Origin: Falsibacillus pallidus
GTDB taxonomy: Bacteria > Bacillota > Bacilli > Bacillales > DSM-25281
Length of the DNA: 64,000 nucleotides
Assembly (NCBI RefSeq): GCF_003350505.1
Contig: NZ_QQAY01000002.1
Coordinates: 430,276 to 494,275 of the forward strand
Direction: 5' to 3'
Part shown: positions 16,858-26,354 of the stretch, in pieces
Layout of the letters: each line of letters opens with the position of its first letter
Numbering within the stretch: position 1 is the first letter of the stretch
Position numbers and translations under genes: made by a program
The notes under the pieces: generated by a model
Seen by the model: the letters and a program-made list of their open reading frames with translations, nothing else
Databases searched by the model: none
Told to the model about the DNA's origin: nothing

Positions 16858-19800
16858 TCATATATTCAAAATCTCCCGAATATCCTTTTCGGTCAATGTC
16901 CCTGAGGATTCCCCGTTTTGTTCAATGATTTCTTCAATGATGTTTTTCTTTTTCTCCTGAAGTTCGTTCATTTTTTCCTCGATGGTTCCTCTTGCGACCA
17001 ATTTGATCACTTGTACCGTATTCTTCTGACCCATTCGGTGGGCCCTGTCAGCTGCTTGTTCCTCGACGGCAGGATTCCACCAGGTGTCATAAAGGATGAC
17101 CGTGTCAGCCCCGGTTAAATTCAGGCCTGTTCCTCCCGCTTTCATGGAAATCAAGAAGAAGTCCCTTTCCCCTTGATTGAAACGGCTGCAGCGCTCCACT
17201 CTCTCACCAGGTGGGGTCTGCCCATCAAGATAGAAATAATCCAATCCTCTCTCCGTTAGTTCACTGCCTATCAAATTCAGCATTTTCGTAAACTGTGAAA
17301 AAACCAGAACCCTCCGGCCTGCATGCCTCGACTCTTCTACTACTTTCATCAGATGGTCAAACTTCCCAGACCTTCCGTTGTATCCATCCACAAAAAGGGC
17401 AGGATGGCAGCAGATCTGCCTCAGCCTCGTCAAACCTGCTAGAATTTTTATTTTATTTTTACGGAGGGTATTCTTATCAAGGTGCTTCAAGGCATCATGG
17501 CGCAGCTTTGCCAAATATGCAGCATAAAGCTTCTTTTGATCTTCTAAAAGTTCGATGGAATCCTCCATCTCCACTTTCTCAGGAAGCTCAGCAAGCACAT
17601 CTTCTTTCAGTCTCCTTAAGACAAATGGACGGATCCGCTTCGCTATGGACTTCCTGGGAAGATTGCTGAATTCCTTCAAATCCCCCAATAGCTCCGGAAA
17701 CACGACGTAAAAAATCGACCAAAGCTCCTCAGCAGCATTTTCAATCGGTGTCCCTGTAAGAGCAAAGCGATGATTGGCTTGAATTTTCTTTACGGTGCGA
17801 GCCGTTTGAGTCCCGGGATTCTTAAATGCTTGGGCTTCATCGAAAAAGACTGAATGAAATGTTTGCTGTTCATACCATTTCACATCGCTCCTTAACAATG
17901 GATAGGAAGTGATGATGATATCTATTCCTTTAAGATCTTTCTGCAAATTTACACGATCTTTTTTAGACCCATCCAAGACAATTGCTTCTAGATCTGGTGC
18001 AAATCTCGTCAGTTCGCTCAGCCAATTGTACGTAACCGACGATGGACACACAATCAATGCCGGCAATTGTTTTCCACGGATGATCTCTACTTCGGATAAG
18101 AGATAGGCGATGGTTTGAATAGTTTTTCCGAGCCCCATATCATCTGCTAAAATTCCCCCAAAGCCATAGAAAGCTAGGGTTTTCATCCAATGATATCCCT
18201 TAGTTTGATAATCTCTTAATACATTCTGAAGAGCCCCAGGTACCTCAAACGCAATACTTCCTGGATTCTTCAGATTTTCTAAAAACTCTTTAAAGGAATC
18301 ATCGAAACGGAATAGCCCTTCTTCATCCACCGTATCCAACAGACCAAGACTGCGGGTCAGCGGCAACTCAAACCCATCACTTAAATCCCCTGCCTCATCA
18401 GGTAGATAGTTCAAGAAACGATTGATCTCCTGCATTTCCCTTGTTTCCAAAGAAAACAATGATCCATTTGGAAGGCGGTAGTATTTCCTTTTTTCTTCAA
18501 GAGCTGAAAGCAGCTCTTTAATGTTTTGATCAGAGAACCCATCCATTTCAAATTTAAAATCAAGCCAATTGATTCTGTCTTTTTGTGCTTTTATCCTGAT
18601 ACGCGGCTTGGCATTTCCTCTGAATAAACGGGTGCGTACGGCTGTAGTCGCATAAACAGAAGCCATTTTTTGAAGCTTGGGAACGATGTAGGTCAAAAAT
18701 TCATATTCAATTTCTTCATTATGTAGGAAGTAGCCTTCTTCTGTCTTACCGAAAAATTCATCCATAAGGCTCATGATGACTTCTTCTTTTTCAGCATCCC
18801 TAATAAGCCATGAAGAGGCTTTTGTTTCTTTATTTTCCAGCGGATTGATGATCACATTTTCATAATGGAATTCCAGTCCGGCCAACAGTCTTCCTCCGAC
18901 ACGATCCAAATACAGTTTTGCCAACAAAGAGGCTTTTTTCCACTTGCCTGCAATCGATTCATCAATATCCACGCGTCCCCATTTTTTCAGACCTGGGAGT
19001 ACTTTTTCCATGAAAAATCCAACCTGTTCGTTTGCAATCGGCAAGGTATTGGATTGAGTCTTTTCAAGCATTTGCTTCAAATAATGAAGTCTTGTGCCCT
19101 CCTCCTTTTCAAACAGGAACAGAACACCTTCAAAAATAACGGTTTGATACGCAGGCAATAGGATCAAACGAGACAGACCGTATACGTTCAATTCAAAACC
19201 ACTGTTCCCGCGAGGAGATAGGACAAATCGTAAGGACGGAGGTTCATCGGAAATAGTCAACTCATTAAACCGTACACCATCATACTCAACTGCAGCGCTA
19301 GGTACATGAATAAGCTTAGGAAGCAGCTGACTCCATATGGATGGAGTGAGCATGAGGATGGAAAGATCTCTATCCTCTCTCGCTTGTTTTGATGCATGAT
19401 TGTCTGACGCACATTGGATCAGCAATTGTATGACCGAATCGTCCTCATTTGAAAAACAATGCAGATCAGGGGTGTATATGAATGATTCGCTTATTTGTGC
19501 AGGCTGCAAACGTTGAATAGCGCTCAATAAAGAACGGATCTCCCTAACAGGCATCCCTTCAATATTCAAGCTGATGCCTAAAAGAGGGGACTCTCCCTCT
19601 ACAGGCAGCACTCTGCAAGTAAACTCGATGTCAAGAACCGCTCGATCTTCAAAGTGATTCTGCCGGCCACTAGTCCGTCTTGGTTTATTATCAAATAAAC
19701 TGATCCACTGATCGGCCATGTCATTCCTCAAAAATTCGGCAGGTGCACCAGCAACGGGGGCATTCTTTTTATTTTGATGAAAAATCGACAAAAGGACCGC

Positions 19801-20049
19801 AGCTATGTGCTGGCAGTCCCGGTCAAAGGAAGCAAGTGATGGACAGCTGCACTCCGCTCTGAAATCCCCTTTCGGCTCCCTTTCCACTTTGACCAAAAAA
19901 TCTTCCCCTCCTGATACAACCGCTTCACAGGATTGAGGTGAAACATTTGTCATGGTTACTTTATTCGAACGATAAAAAGCCTCCCCCCTCTTGAAGGAGA
20001 CCGTTCCGCATCTTTCTTTGATGATTTTCTCATTTAGTCTGATTTTCAA
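16858..20049 (-). CDS. SWIM zinc-finger SNF2-family helicase (YwqA-like)
   Basis: This is a Swi2/Snf2-type DNA translocase of about 1063 residues. I choose the TTG at 20049 because a perfect AAGGAG lies six bases upstream and family similarity begins at LNEKIIKERCG; the frame is open to 20160, but ATGs there have poor sites. Order: SWIM zinc finger near residue 66 (ECSCP...DCQHIAA), a bacterial SNF2-associated middle region, ATPase lobe 1 (ILADDMGLGKTIQTIAYL near 635; DEAQ box FFDEAQAFKNPGTQTAR near 738), lobe 2 (VFSQFTKMLNLI, FLISMKAGGTGLNLTGAD, DRAHRMGQ). B. subtilis YwqA is the likely counterpart. Such proteins remodel nucleoprotein at RNA polymerase or repair sites; the exact role is unknown. 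Confidence 0.88.
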   Translation of the reverse strand: MKIRLNEKIIKERCGTVSFKRGEAFYRSNKVTMTNVSPQSCEAVVSGGEDFLVKVEREPKGDFRAECSCPSLASFDRDCQHIAAVLLSIFHQNKKNAPVAGAPAEFLRNDMADQWISLFDNKPRRTSGRQNHFEDRAVLDIEFTCRVLPVEGESPLLGISLNIEGMPVREIRSLLSAIQRLQPAQISESFIYTPDLHCFSNEDDSVIQLLIQCASDNHASKQAREDRDLSILMLTPSIWSQLLPKLIHVPSAAVEYDGVRFNELTISDEPPSLRFVLSPRGNSGFELNVYGLSRLILLPAYQTVIFEGVLFLFEKEEGTRLHYLKQMLEKTQSNTLPIANEQVGFFMEKVLPGLKKWGRVDIDESIAGKWKKASLLAKLYLDRVGGRLLAGLEFHYENVIINPLENKETKASSWLIRDAEKEEVIMSLMDEFFGKTEEGYFLHNEEIEYEFLTYIVPKLQKMASVYATTAVRTRLFRGNAKPRIRIKAQKDRINWLDFKFEMDGFSDQNIKELLSALEEKRKYYRLPNGSLFSLETREMQEINRFLNYLPDEAGDLSDGFELPLTRSLGLLDTVDEEGLFRFDDSFKEFLENLKNPGSIAFEVPGALQNVLRDYQTKGYHWMKTLAFYGFGGILADDMGLGKTIQTIAYLLSEVEIIRGKQLPALIVCPSSVTYNWLSELTRFAPDLEAIVLDGSKKDRVNLQKDLKGIDIIITSYPLLRSDVKWYEQQTFHSVFFDEAQAFKNPGTQTARTVKKIQANHRFALTGTPIENAAEELWSIFYVVFPELLGDLKEFSNLPRKSIAKRIRPFVLRRLKEDVLAELPEKVEMEDSIELLEDQKKLYAAYLAKLRHDALKHLDKNTLRKNKIKILAGLTRLRQICCHPALFVDGYNGRSGKFDHLMKVVEESRHAGRRVLVFSQFTKMLNLIGSELTERGLDYFYLDGQTPPGERVERCSRFNQGERDFFLISMKAGGTGLNLTGADTVILYDTWWNPAVEEQAADRAHRMGQKNTVQVIKLVARGTIEEKMNELQEKKKNIIEEIIEQNGESSGTLTEKDIREILNI

Positions 20050-20161
20050 TGCTTTTTCTCCTTCCGGCGGGAATCGAGAATACTCCGTACTTTTCCTCAT
20101 ATGATAGATTCCATTATACATTGAATTTTCTATTTGAAAAAGGCGACTGCCCTTTATCAAA

Positions 20162-20189
20162 AAAACGCCGCATTTTTCAGCGGCGTTTT
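20162..20189 (-). terminator. Terminator of the carotenoid operon
   Basis: A perfect stem AAAACGCCGC/GCGGCGTTTT lies 35 bases after the crtM stop and ends in T on the minus strand. Confidence 0.88.
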
Positions 20190-20223
20190 ATCATTTGATA
20201 AGCTCCATACATAAAAATGTCCG

Positions 20224-21057
20224 TCAAATACTTGCTAATATCGCTTTCTTCTTATCATCCGATACATAATGCTTTTCACCAAATACCTGATACTGCTTCG
20301 ACCTTACAGTAGAGAGAATTTCCCTATACAGTTTACCAGCCCCATAAACCGGAATACGTGAATGAAGCGGATATTCATTCATTGTGGAAAAAGCTTGCTG
20401 GTAAAGTCTCTCTGCTTCTTCCGCTAAATGCTCCCATAACTCGATGAAACCTTTGTTCACTATTCCTTCCATTAAGTCCTCTTCCTTCACACTATAAAAA
20501 TCCATGATGTCCTGTGGTAGATAGATGCGGTCCCTTTCAAGATCTTCCCCTACATCTCGAAGAATGTTTGTCACCTGCATGGCAAGGCCCAGTGCTATGG
20601 CGTCTTTCTTGAGATCCTTTGCTTTTTTCGGAGCAAGGATCGGCAGAAGCATCAATCCAACTGTGCCGGCTACATGGTAGGAATAGTTCAATAATTGGTC
20701 CATCGTTTGATAGCGGTTGATGGTCAAATCCATCTTTTGGCCTTCAAGCATATCCCGAAAAGCCTGTACATCCATTTCATAGCGTGAAAACACATCGGAC
20801 AATGCCAGCCACATGCCGTTAGCAGGATCAAATTCACTTTTTAGGAACCTTTCGAATTCAAAAGCGAACGCATTCAATTCCAAAACAGGGCTTTTTCCTT
20901 CATCGACAATATCATCCGCCGTGCGGCAAAAAGCGTAAACTGCCCAAACAGCTTTCCGATCTTCTTTCGGTAATAATGAAAATGCTTTATAGAACGTTTT
21001 GGAATGCCTGGCAATCACTTTTTCACAATAGTCATACGCTTCATCTATTCTATGCAT
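20224..21057 (-). CDS. crtM: Phytoene/dehydrosqualene synthase family protein (CrtM-like)
   Basis: This 277-residue prenyl-coupling enzyme has both Asp-rich Mg-binding motifs of squalene/phytoene synthases: RTADDIVDEG (Asp48, Asp49, Asp52) and TNILRDVGEDLERDRIYLP (Asp168, Asp172). In Bacillales the enzyme usually joins two farnesyl pyrophosphates into dehydrosqualene, the C30 carotenoid precursor; a C40 product cannot be excluded from sequence. It is the third gene of the carotenoid operon. Its ATG overlaps the end of the upstream desaturase gene by eight bases, so the two are translationally coupled. Confidence 0.9.
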   Translation of the reverse strand: MHRIDEAYDYCEKVIARHSKTFYKAFSLLPKEDRKAVWAVYAFCRTADDIVDEGKSPVLELNAFAFEFERFLKSEFDPANGMWLALSDVFSRYEMDVQAFRDMLEGQKMDLTINRYQTMDQLLNYSYHVAGTVGLMLLPILAPKKAKDLKKDAIALGLAMQVTNILRDVGEDLERDRIYLPQDIMDFYSVKEEDLMEGIVNKGFIELWEHLAEEAERLYQQAFSTMNEYPLHSRIPVYGAGKLYREILSTVRSKQYQVFGEKHYVSDDKKKAILASI

Positions 21058-22513
21058 GGTTCCTTCGACCTCCTCTTTGAACTTGATCTTTTATCAGCTC
21101 ATCTGCCAACAATTTTGCTCCTTGCATGACAATGGGAATGCCGCCTCCCGGGTGAATGGATGCCCCTACAGCATAAAGGTTGTTATAGGTCTTACTTTTC
21201 ACCTGAGGCCTGAAGACTCCTGACTGGAACAAGGATGGCGCAATCCCAAAGCTTCCTCCTTTATACAAACCGAATGCTTCTGCCTCTTTTGGCGTATACA
21301 TCTCCATCCACTCAATGGCATTCCGTAGACCGGGAAATACTCCCTTCTCCAAGCGATCAATGATTTGATCAATCCATTCCTTCTGATTCTTCCAATCGAT
21401 TTCGGTGTCTGACGGAACAGGTATCAAAGTATAAAGGACGCCTTTTCCTTCCGGAGCCAGCGAATCATCGATGATAGAAGGGTGAAAAGTATAAAAAGCC
21501 GGATCTTCCGGAATTGATTTTTGTTCAAAAACAGCTTTCATATGACTGTCGAAGGACTGCCCGATAAAAAATTGATGCACATTGGCCTGTTTGTATATTC
21601 TATTAAGGCCAAAATATAGAAGGACACATCCGGAAGATGGTGTATAAGCTCTCTTGCCGGGAACATCCATTAATTCTTCTAGGTTCGGAAAATCTCCGTT
21701 ATAAATGACGGCATCATATGTTTTTTGGCCGAATTTCGTTTCAATCCCTTTCACTTCCTGTTTGTCTAAAAGAATGGAAGTGACTGGACAGTTTAAGTGG
21801 ACGGGAATATTCCGTTTTTCAATTTCTTTTTTAAAAATATCAACCAGGTTGGCATAGCCGCCTTTTAGATAGTAGATTCCGTGAGCGTGTTCACTGTACG
21901 GAATCAAAGAATACATGGCAGGAGCATGAAAAGGGTCCCCGCCTATATATAAAGTCTGAAGGGAATAGGCCATCCTTAATCTTTCATCCTGGAAGTACTT
22001 GGCCATCAAACGGTTAACAGATTGATGGGGTTTCAGTTTCATAAGCTTTTTGACATTGCTTTTTGTCCAAAAGCTTTTTGGATTGGAAAAAGATTTGCTA
22101 AGGAACGCCTCATTGCCTACTGTGAACCTCTCTTTCCCATCACGAATGAACTCCGGAAACTTTTCTGCATCTTCCGGGAACACCCGGCGCAGTTCTTCAA
22201 GTTGCCTTTCTTCATCCGGATACTTCGTATAAGAAACACCATCCGGAAAATGAATGGTATAGAGCGGGTCGCATAACAGAAGCTCGTAGCTCTTCATATC
22301 TATGCCAGCTTCTTCTAATAGATTCTGAAACATTTCAGGCAGCAGGACAATCGTCGGACCTTGATCGATTTTGAACCCATCTCTTTCCACAAATCGAAGC
22401 CTGCCCCCAAGTCTGGAGTCCTTTTCGAAGATTTCTACCTCAATCCCTCTTTTGGATAGGATAAGAGCGGACATCAGTCCCCCGATTCCCCCGCCGATGA
22501 TCGCAGTTTTCAT
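21050..22513 (-). CDS. Carotenoid desaturase (CrtN-like), second copy
   Basis: This is a 487-residue FAD-dependent amine-oxidase-fold enzyme of the phytoene desaturase family. The dinucleotide-binding motif is IIGGGIGGLMSALILSKRG, continuing to EIFEKDSRLGGR. The C-terminal signature is NNLYAVGASIHPGGGIPIV. SLQTLYIGGDPFHAPAMYSLIPYSEH closely follows the pattern in Staphylococcus aureus CrtN, so this may be the main dehydrosqualene desaturase. It starts within the end of the upstream paralogue (four-base ATGA overlap) and overlaps crtM. The alternative is a later-acting desaturase or terminal oxidase (CrtP type). Confidence 0.88.
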   Translation of the reverse strand: MKTAIIGGGIGGLMSALILSKRGIEVEIFEKDSRLGGRLRFVERDGFKIDQGPTIVLLPEMFQNLLEEAGIDMKSYELLLCDPLYTIHFPDGVSYTKYPDEERQLEELRRVFPEDAEKFPEFIRDGKERFTVGNEAFLSKSFSNPKSFWTKSNVKKLMKLKPHQSVNRLMAKYFQDERLRMAYSLQTLYIGGDPFHAPAMYSLIPYSEHAHGIYYLKGGYANLVDIFKKEIEKRNIPVHLNCPVTSILLDKQEVKGIETKFGQKTYDAVIYNGDFPNLEELMDVPGKRAYTPSSGCVLLYFGLNRIYKQANVHQFFIGQSFDSHMKAVFEQKSIPEDPAFYTFHPSIIDDSLAPEGKGVLYTLIPVPSDTEIDWKNQKEWIDQIIDRLEKGVFPGLRNAIEWMEMYTPKEAEAFGLYKGGSFGIAPSLFQSGVFRPQVKSKTYNNLYAVGASIHPGGGIPIVMQGAKLLADELIKDQVQRGGRRNHA

Positions 22514-24036
22514 AGTATTCCCTCCACTTTAGGAAGAGGCATGACCGGAATGCGCCCCATTCCCTCTTCTTCCAAGATGCCGTTGGCTGTAATCCTGGCA
22601 GATTCCAAAATGGTCGGAAGTCCGCTGCCGGGATGGGTGCCTCCTCCAACGAGCCAGCAATGGTCTAATTCTTCAAACTTGTTATGCGGCCTGAATACCA
22701 TCATTTGGGATAACTGGTGCCCCAGATTAAAAACGGCCCCTTTATATACATTTGCATCATGTTCCCAATCATCCGGGGTAACGATATGTTCCACTTCGAT
22801 ATGGTCTCTGATGCCTTTAAAGTCTGTTTTCTCTTCAATGGCATCCAGTACAATCTTTCTAAATTTCTCTTTATCTTTTTTCCAATCAATTCGGCTGAAA
22901 TTATTCGGCACCGGGGCAAGAATATAAAGGGCGGATTTACCTTTTGGCGCCAGGGTGTGATCTGTCACACTTGCATTTTGAATATAGATTGAGGGATCCA
23001 TAGATAAGATTTTCGACTTGGTGATTTCCTCGACATTCTTTTGGTAGTCCTTTGAAAAAACAATGGAATGATGGGGGAGTTCATACGTTTTATTGACCCC
23101 TAAATAAATCATGAATGTAGAACAGGAGTATTTTTTCTTTTGGAGTTTCTTTACTGAATACTTCCTTAATAATCCCGGCTCCACCAATTTCGTCATTATA
23201 TGGGAAAAGTCTCCGTTGATGATCAGTTCATCCCCTTCAACTTTTTCCCCCGTTTCTAAAATCACACCTTTTACGCTCCTGCCTTCCGTCCAGATCTGCT
23301 TGACTCCTGAATGTAAATGAATTTTACCACCATGCTCCTGAAGCACCTTGGCCATGGCCTTGGACAGCATATTGACACCGCCGATTGGATGATAGACACC
23401 ATAGGCATGCTCCATGTATGAGAGGATGGAAAATGCACCGGGACATTCCCATGGGGACATCCCCAAATATTTAGATTGGAAAGTAAATGCGAGTTTTAAT
23501 TCCTCTGCAGTAAAGTATCGGGATAGAACTTCGTAGAGGGTTTTCCCGAGTTCAAGCTCAGGAACGGCTTTAATGACTTTCGGCCTAACATAATGCATGA
23601 AGCGGTCCATTTTGTCTTGGAGAATGGGCGTCAGTGCCTTCATCTTGCGAGCTGTTTCTTCCATAAAGCGCTCGTACCCTTCTCCATTCCCGGGGTAAAG
23701 GGTTTCAATCTGCTGCTTCATCTCTTGACGGTCACGTGTCATCCTGATTGTTTTTTCTTCAAAAATCAATTCATACATAGGATCAAGATTCACAAGCTTC
23801 ATGTAATCATGCACATTTCTGCCTGAGGCTTGGAACAATTCTTCCACTATATGAATCATACTAAGAAATGTCGGGCCTTTATCAAATGTATAATCACCAA
23901 GGCGCAGTTCCGAATTTCGTCCACCAACAGTGCCATGCTTTTCGAAAACATGGACATCATAACCCTTACCTGCAAGCATCATTCCTGCAGCAAGGCCGCC
24001 TGGTCCAGCTCCGATGATGTTGATTCGCTTTGGCAT
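22510..24036 (-). CDS. Carotenoid desaturase/oxidase (CrtN/CrtI family), first copy
   Basis: This is a 508-residue FAD-dependent desaturase-family protein. The start MPKRINIIGAG at 24036 follows AGGAG; a longer frame upstream is unlikely. N-terminal FAD motif: INIIGAGPGGLAAGMMLAGKGYDVHVFEKHGTVGG (given in parts: GAGPGG and EKHGTVGG). C-terminal motif: LVGGGTHPGSGLPTILESA. It is clearly paralogous to the following gene. Two tandem desaturase-type genes plus crtM is a common layout for acyclic C30 carotenoids in Bacillales, with one enzyme desaturating and the other extending desaturation or oxidising the chain ends. Which does which cannot be decided here. Confidence 0.88.
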   Translation of the reverse strand: MPKRINIIGAGPGGLAAGMMLAGKGYDVHVFEKHGTVGGRNSELRLGDYTFDKGPTFLSMIHIVEELFQASGRNVHDYMKLVNLDPMYELIFEEKTIRMTRDRQEMKQQIETLYPGNGEGYERFMEETARKMKALTPILQDKMDRFMHYVRPKVIKAVPELELGKTLYEVLSRYFTAEELKLAFTFQSKYLGMSPWECPGAFSILSYMEHAYGVYHPIGGVNMLSKAMAKVLQEHGGKIHLHSGVKQIWTEGRSVKGVILETGEKVEGDELIINGDFSHIMTKLVEPGLLRKYSVKKLQKKKYSCSTFMIYLGVNKTYELPHHSIVFSKDYQKNVEEITKSKILSMDPSIYIQNASVTDHTLAPKGKSALYILAPVPNNFSRIDWKKDKEKFRKIVLDAIEEKTDFKGIRDHIEVEHIVTPDDWEHDANVYKGAVFNLGHQLSQMMVFRPHNKFEELDHCWLVGGGTHPGSGLPTILESARITANGILEEEGMGRIPVMPLPKVEGIL

Positions 24037-24072
24037 ATGGAGTGCTCCTCTCTTAATCAACTCGTCAGATAT

Positions 24073-24089
24073 ATTATACAAACATTATA
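24073..24089 (-). promoter_or_regulatory. Possible promoter of the carotenoid operon
   Basis: Read on the minus strand, two TGTATAAT words occur 11 bases apart, giving two overlapping TATAAT -10 hexamers about 40-55 bases upstream of the first desaturase ATG. No convincing -35 was found. The direct repeat might also be a regulator site. Confidence 0.4.
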
Positions 24090-24224
24090 CATTCATTAAA
24101 CAAATATGGAAAGCAAAAAGATGCTTTCTTGCCGCTTTCCATCCAAATCCATAAAATTGGCTTTACAAACACTCATTATTACCATTGCATTATTGCAACA
24201 CTATTCGAATTATTTTATGATTCT

Positions 24225-24230
24225 TATAAT
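24225..24230 (+). promoter_or_regulatory. -10 box of the molybdopterin oxidoreductase gene
   Basis: A perfect TATAAT lies 47 bases before the ATG in an AT-rich leader; the -35 region is weak. Confidence 0.45.
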
Positions 24231-24277
24231 AGTTCTAATAATATTCCTAAATTCCTGTACCTAAATGGAGGAACAGT

Positions 24278-26320
24278 ATGAAATCTTTTATAAATGAAAA
24301 AACTGGTGTTTTCCCTTCTGTATGTCCTTTGGACTGTCCTGATCAATGCGGCCTCCTTCTCCATAAGGAAGATGGCAAAATCACAAAGGTGAGCGGCGAT
24401 CCCGATCATCCCGTCACAAAGGGGAATATTTGCAATAAAGTGCGGAACATGACCCATCGGATTTATGACGAAAAACGGTTGAAATATCCGCTAAGACGAA
24501 TCGGTAAAAAAGGCGAAGGATTATTTGAACGCATCAGCTGGCCGGATGCAATCGATGCCATATCGAACCGATGGAAAGAAATCATAAAGGAAGAAGGCCC
24601 CGAGAGCATCCTTCCTTACAGCTTTTACGGGAATATGGGGAACATCAATGCGGAAGGAATGGACCGTCGATTCTTTCACCGTCTTGGTGCCTCCCTTTTG
24701 GACCGCACGATCTGCAATTCAGCAGGTTCTGCAGGCTACAGATACACAATGGGCGGAAGTTTTGGGATTGACCCTGAAGATACAGTTCACTCTAAGCTGA
24801 TCATATTTTGGGGAATCAATGCCGTCAGCACAAATATGCATCAGATTTCCTTGGCTCAAAAAGCGAGGAAGAACGGAGCAAAAATTGTCGTCATCGATGT
24901 CCACAAAAATCAGACAGGGCGATTCGCTGATTGGTTTATCCCTATTAAACCGGGTACGGATGCCGCATTGGCATTGGGTATGATGCATATTTTGTTCAAT
25001 GAAAGTATGGTTGATGAAGACTTTTTAGCCAATTATACAGTGGGACATGACAAACTGAGGAAACATGTGGAGCAGTACGATGCCCAAAAAGTGTCAGCCA
25101 TCACAGGGGTGCCTGCAGAAGATATCCAGAAACTTGCGCGGCTTTATGGAGAGACGTCCCCTTCCTTCATCAGGATCGGAAACGGGCCACAGCACCATGA
25201 TAACGGCGGCATGTGCATTCGCACCATTTCCTGCCTTCCTGCTTTGACAGGCCAGTGGCTTCATAGAGGAGGCGGAGCAACAAAAGGAAATTCCGGCTTT
25301 TTATCTTTTAATTCTTCCAAATTGCAGCGTCCTGATCTGCTTGTCGATAAAAACACAAGAAAAATCAATATGAATCACCTTGGGGAAGTCCTTCTTGATT
25401 CAGAACTCGACACGCCGGTGAAGTCACTATATGTATACGGATCAAATCCTGCGGTGGTGGCTCCGGAATTAAACAAAGTACGTAAAGGATTGCTGCGGGA
25501 AGACTTATTTACAGTTGTACATGATTTGTTCCTGACAGAAACAGCCAAATATGCAGACATCGTCCTCCCTGCCACATCATCCTTTGAGAATACGGATTTC
25601 TATACATCTTACTGGCACCATTACATCCAAATTCAGCAGCCGGTCATTGAAGCCTATGGAGAATCCAAATCAAATACCGAAGTCTTCAGGCTCTTGGCTG
25701 AAGGGATGGGATTTGAGGAATCAGAATTAAAGGCATCAGATGAAGAAATGATTCAAGATGCCCTGAACGAACCAATCAACTCGTATATGGAAGACATCAG
25801 TCTTGAAAAACTTAGAGATCATCAATATCTTAAATCGAATAATAAACCGCTGTTCCCTGGGAATTTGCCAACCCCAAGCGGGAAAATCGAACTTTATTCA
25901 GAAACGATGAAAAAGGATGGGTATGAACCCCTTCCCACATATATCCCATTAGTGGAAGAAAATCATCCATTTCTTTTCGTGCCGGGTCCTAACCATAACT
26001 TCTTGAACTCGACTTTCTCTAACAACGAAAAGCATATCGAATTGGAAAAGGAACCAAGTGTTCATTTGAACAAAAAAGATGCCGATGCACTTGGCATTCA
26101 GCATGGGGAAATGGTGAAGCTTTGGAATGACCGGGGAGAGTGTCATCTGAAAGCAAACGTCGGGGAAAATGTTCTGCCAGGCGTTGTTGTCTCACAAGGA
26201 TTATGGGCAGACGCCCCGGGCAAAAAACAACTTGTCAACTTTCTGACCCCCGACCGCCTTTCGGACATGGGCGGTGGAGCCGTTTTCTTCTCAGGGAAGG
26301 TTAGCTTAGATAAAATATAA
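24278..26320 (+). CDS. Molybdopterin-dependent oxidoreductase (YoaE/formate dehydrogenase-like)
   Basis: This 680-residue protein belongs to the Mo/W-bis-PGD family. The N-terminal [4Fe-4S] ligands are Cys16, Cys20, Cys24 and Cys52 (VCPLDCPDQCG ... GNICNK). The catalytic core follows (ISWPDAIDAISNRWKEI, TICNSAGSAGYRYTMGG, FWGINAVSTNMH, IKPGTDAALALGMMH). The C-terminal molybdopterin dinucleotide-binding domain has HPFLFVPGPNHNFLNSTFSN and a NDRGE loop. It resembles B. subtilis YoaE and its homologues, a cytoplasmic oxidoreductase whose substrate is unknown. It is monocistronic, with GGAGG before the ATG, and no partner subunits are present. Confidence 0.88.
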   Translation: MKSFINEKTGVFPSVCPLDCPDQCGLLLHKEDGKITKVSGDPDHPVTKGNICNKVRNMTHRIYDEKRLKYPLRRIGKKGEGLFERISWPDAIDAISNRWKEIIKEEGPESILPYSFYGNMGNINAEGMDRRFFHRLGASLLDRTICNSAGSAGYRYTMGGSFGIDPEDTVHSKLIIFWGINAVSTNMHQISLAQKARKNGAKIVVIDVHKNQTGRFADWFIPIKPGTDAALALGMMHILFNESMVDEDFLANYTVGHDKLRKHVEQYDAQKVSAITGVPAEDIQKLARLYGETSPSFIRIGNGPQHHDNGGMCIRTISCLPALTGQWLHRGGGATKGNSGFLSFNSSKLQRPDLLVDKNTRKINMNHLGEVLLDSELDTPVKSLYVYGSNPAVVAPELNKVRKGLLREDLFTVVHDLFLTETAKYADIVLPATSSFENTDFYTSYWHHYIQIQQPVIEAYGESKSNTEVFRLLAEGMGFEESELKASDEEMIQDALNEPINSYMEDISLEKLRDHQYLKSNNKPLFPGNLPTPSGKIELYSETMKKDGYEPLPTYIPLVEENHPFLFVPGPNHNFLNSTFSNNEKHIELEKEPSVHLNKKDADALGIQHGEMVKLWNDRGECHLKANVGENVLPGVVVSQGLWADAPGKKQLVNFLTPDRLSDMGGGAVFFSGKVSLDKI

Positions 26321-26323
26321 AAA

Positions 26324-26354
26324 AACGCCTGAATCCGTGGTTGGTTCAGGCGTT
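26324..26354. terminator. Bidirectional terminator
   Basis: The stem AACGCCTGAA/TTCAGGCGTT lies between the convergent oxidoreductase and monooxygenase genes, with A before and T after. It overlaps the stop codon of the minus-strand gene. Confidence 0.88.
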
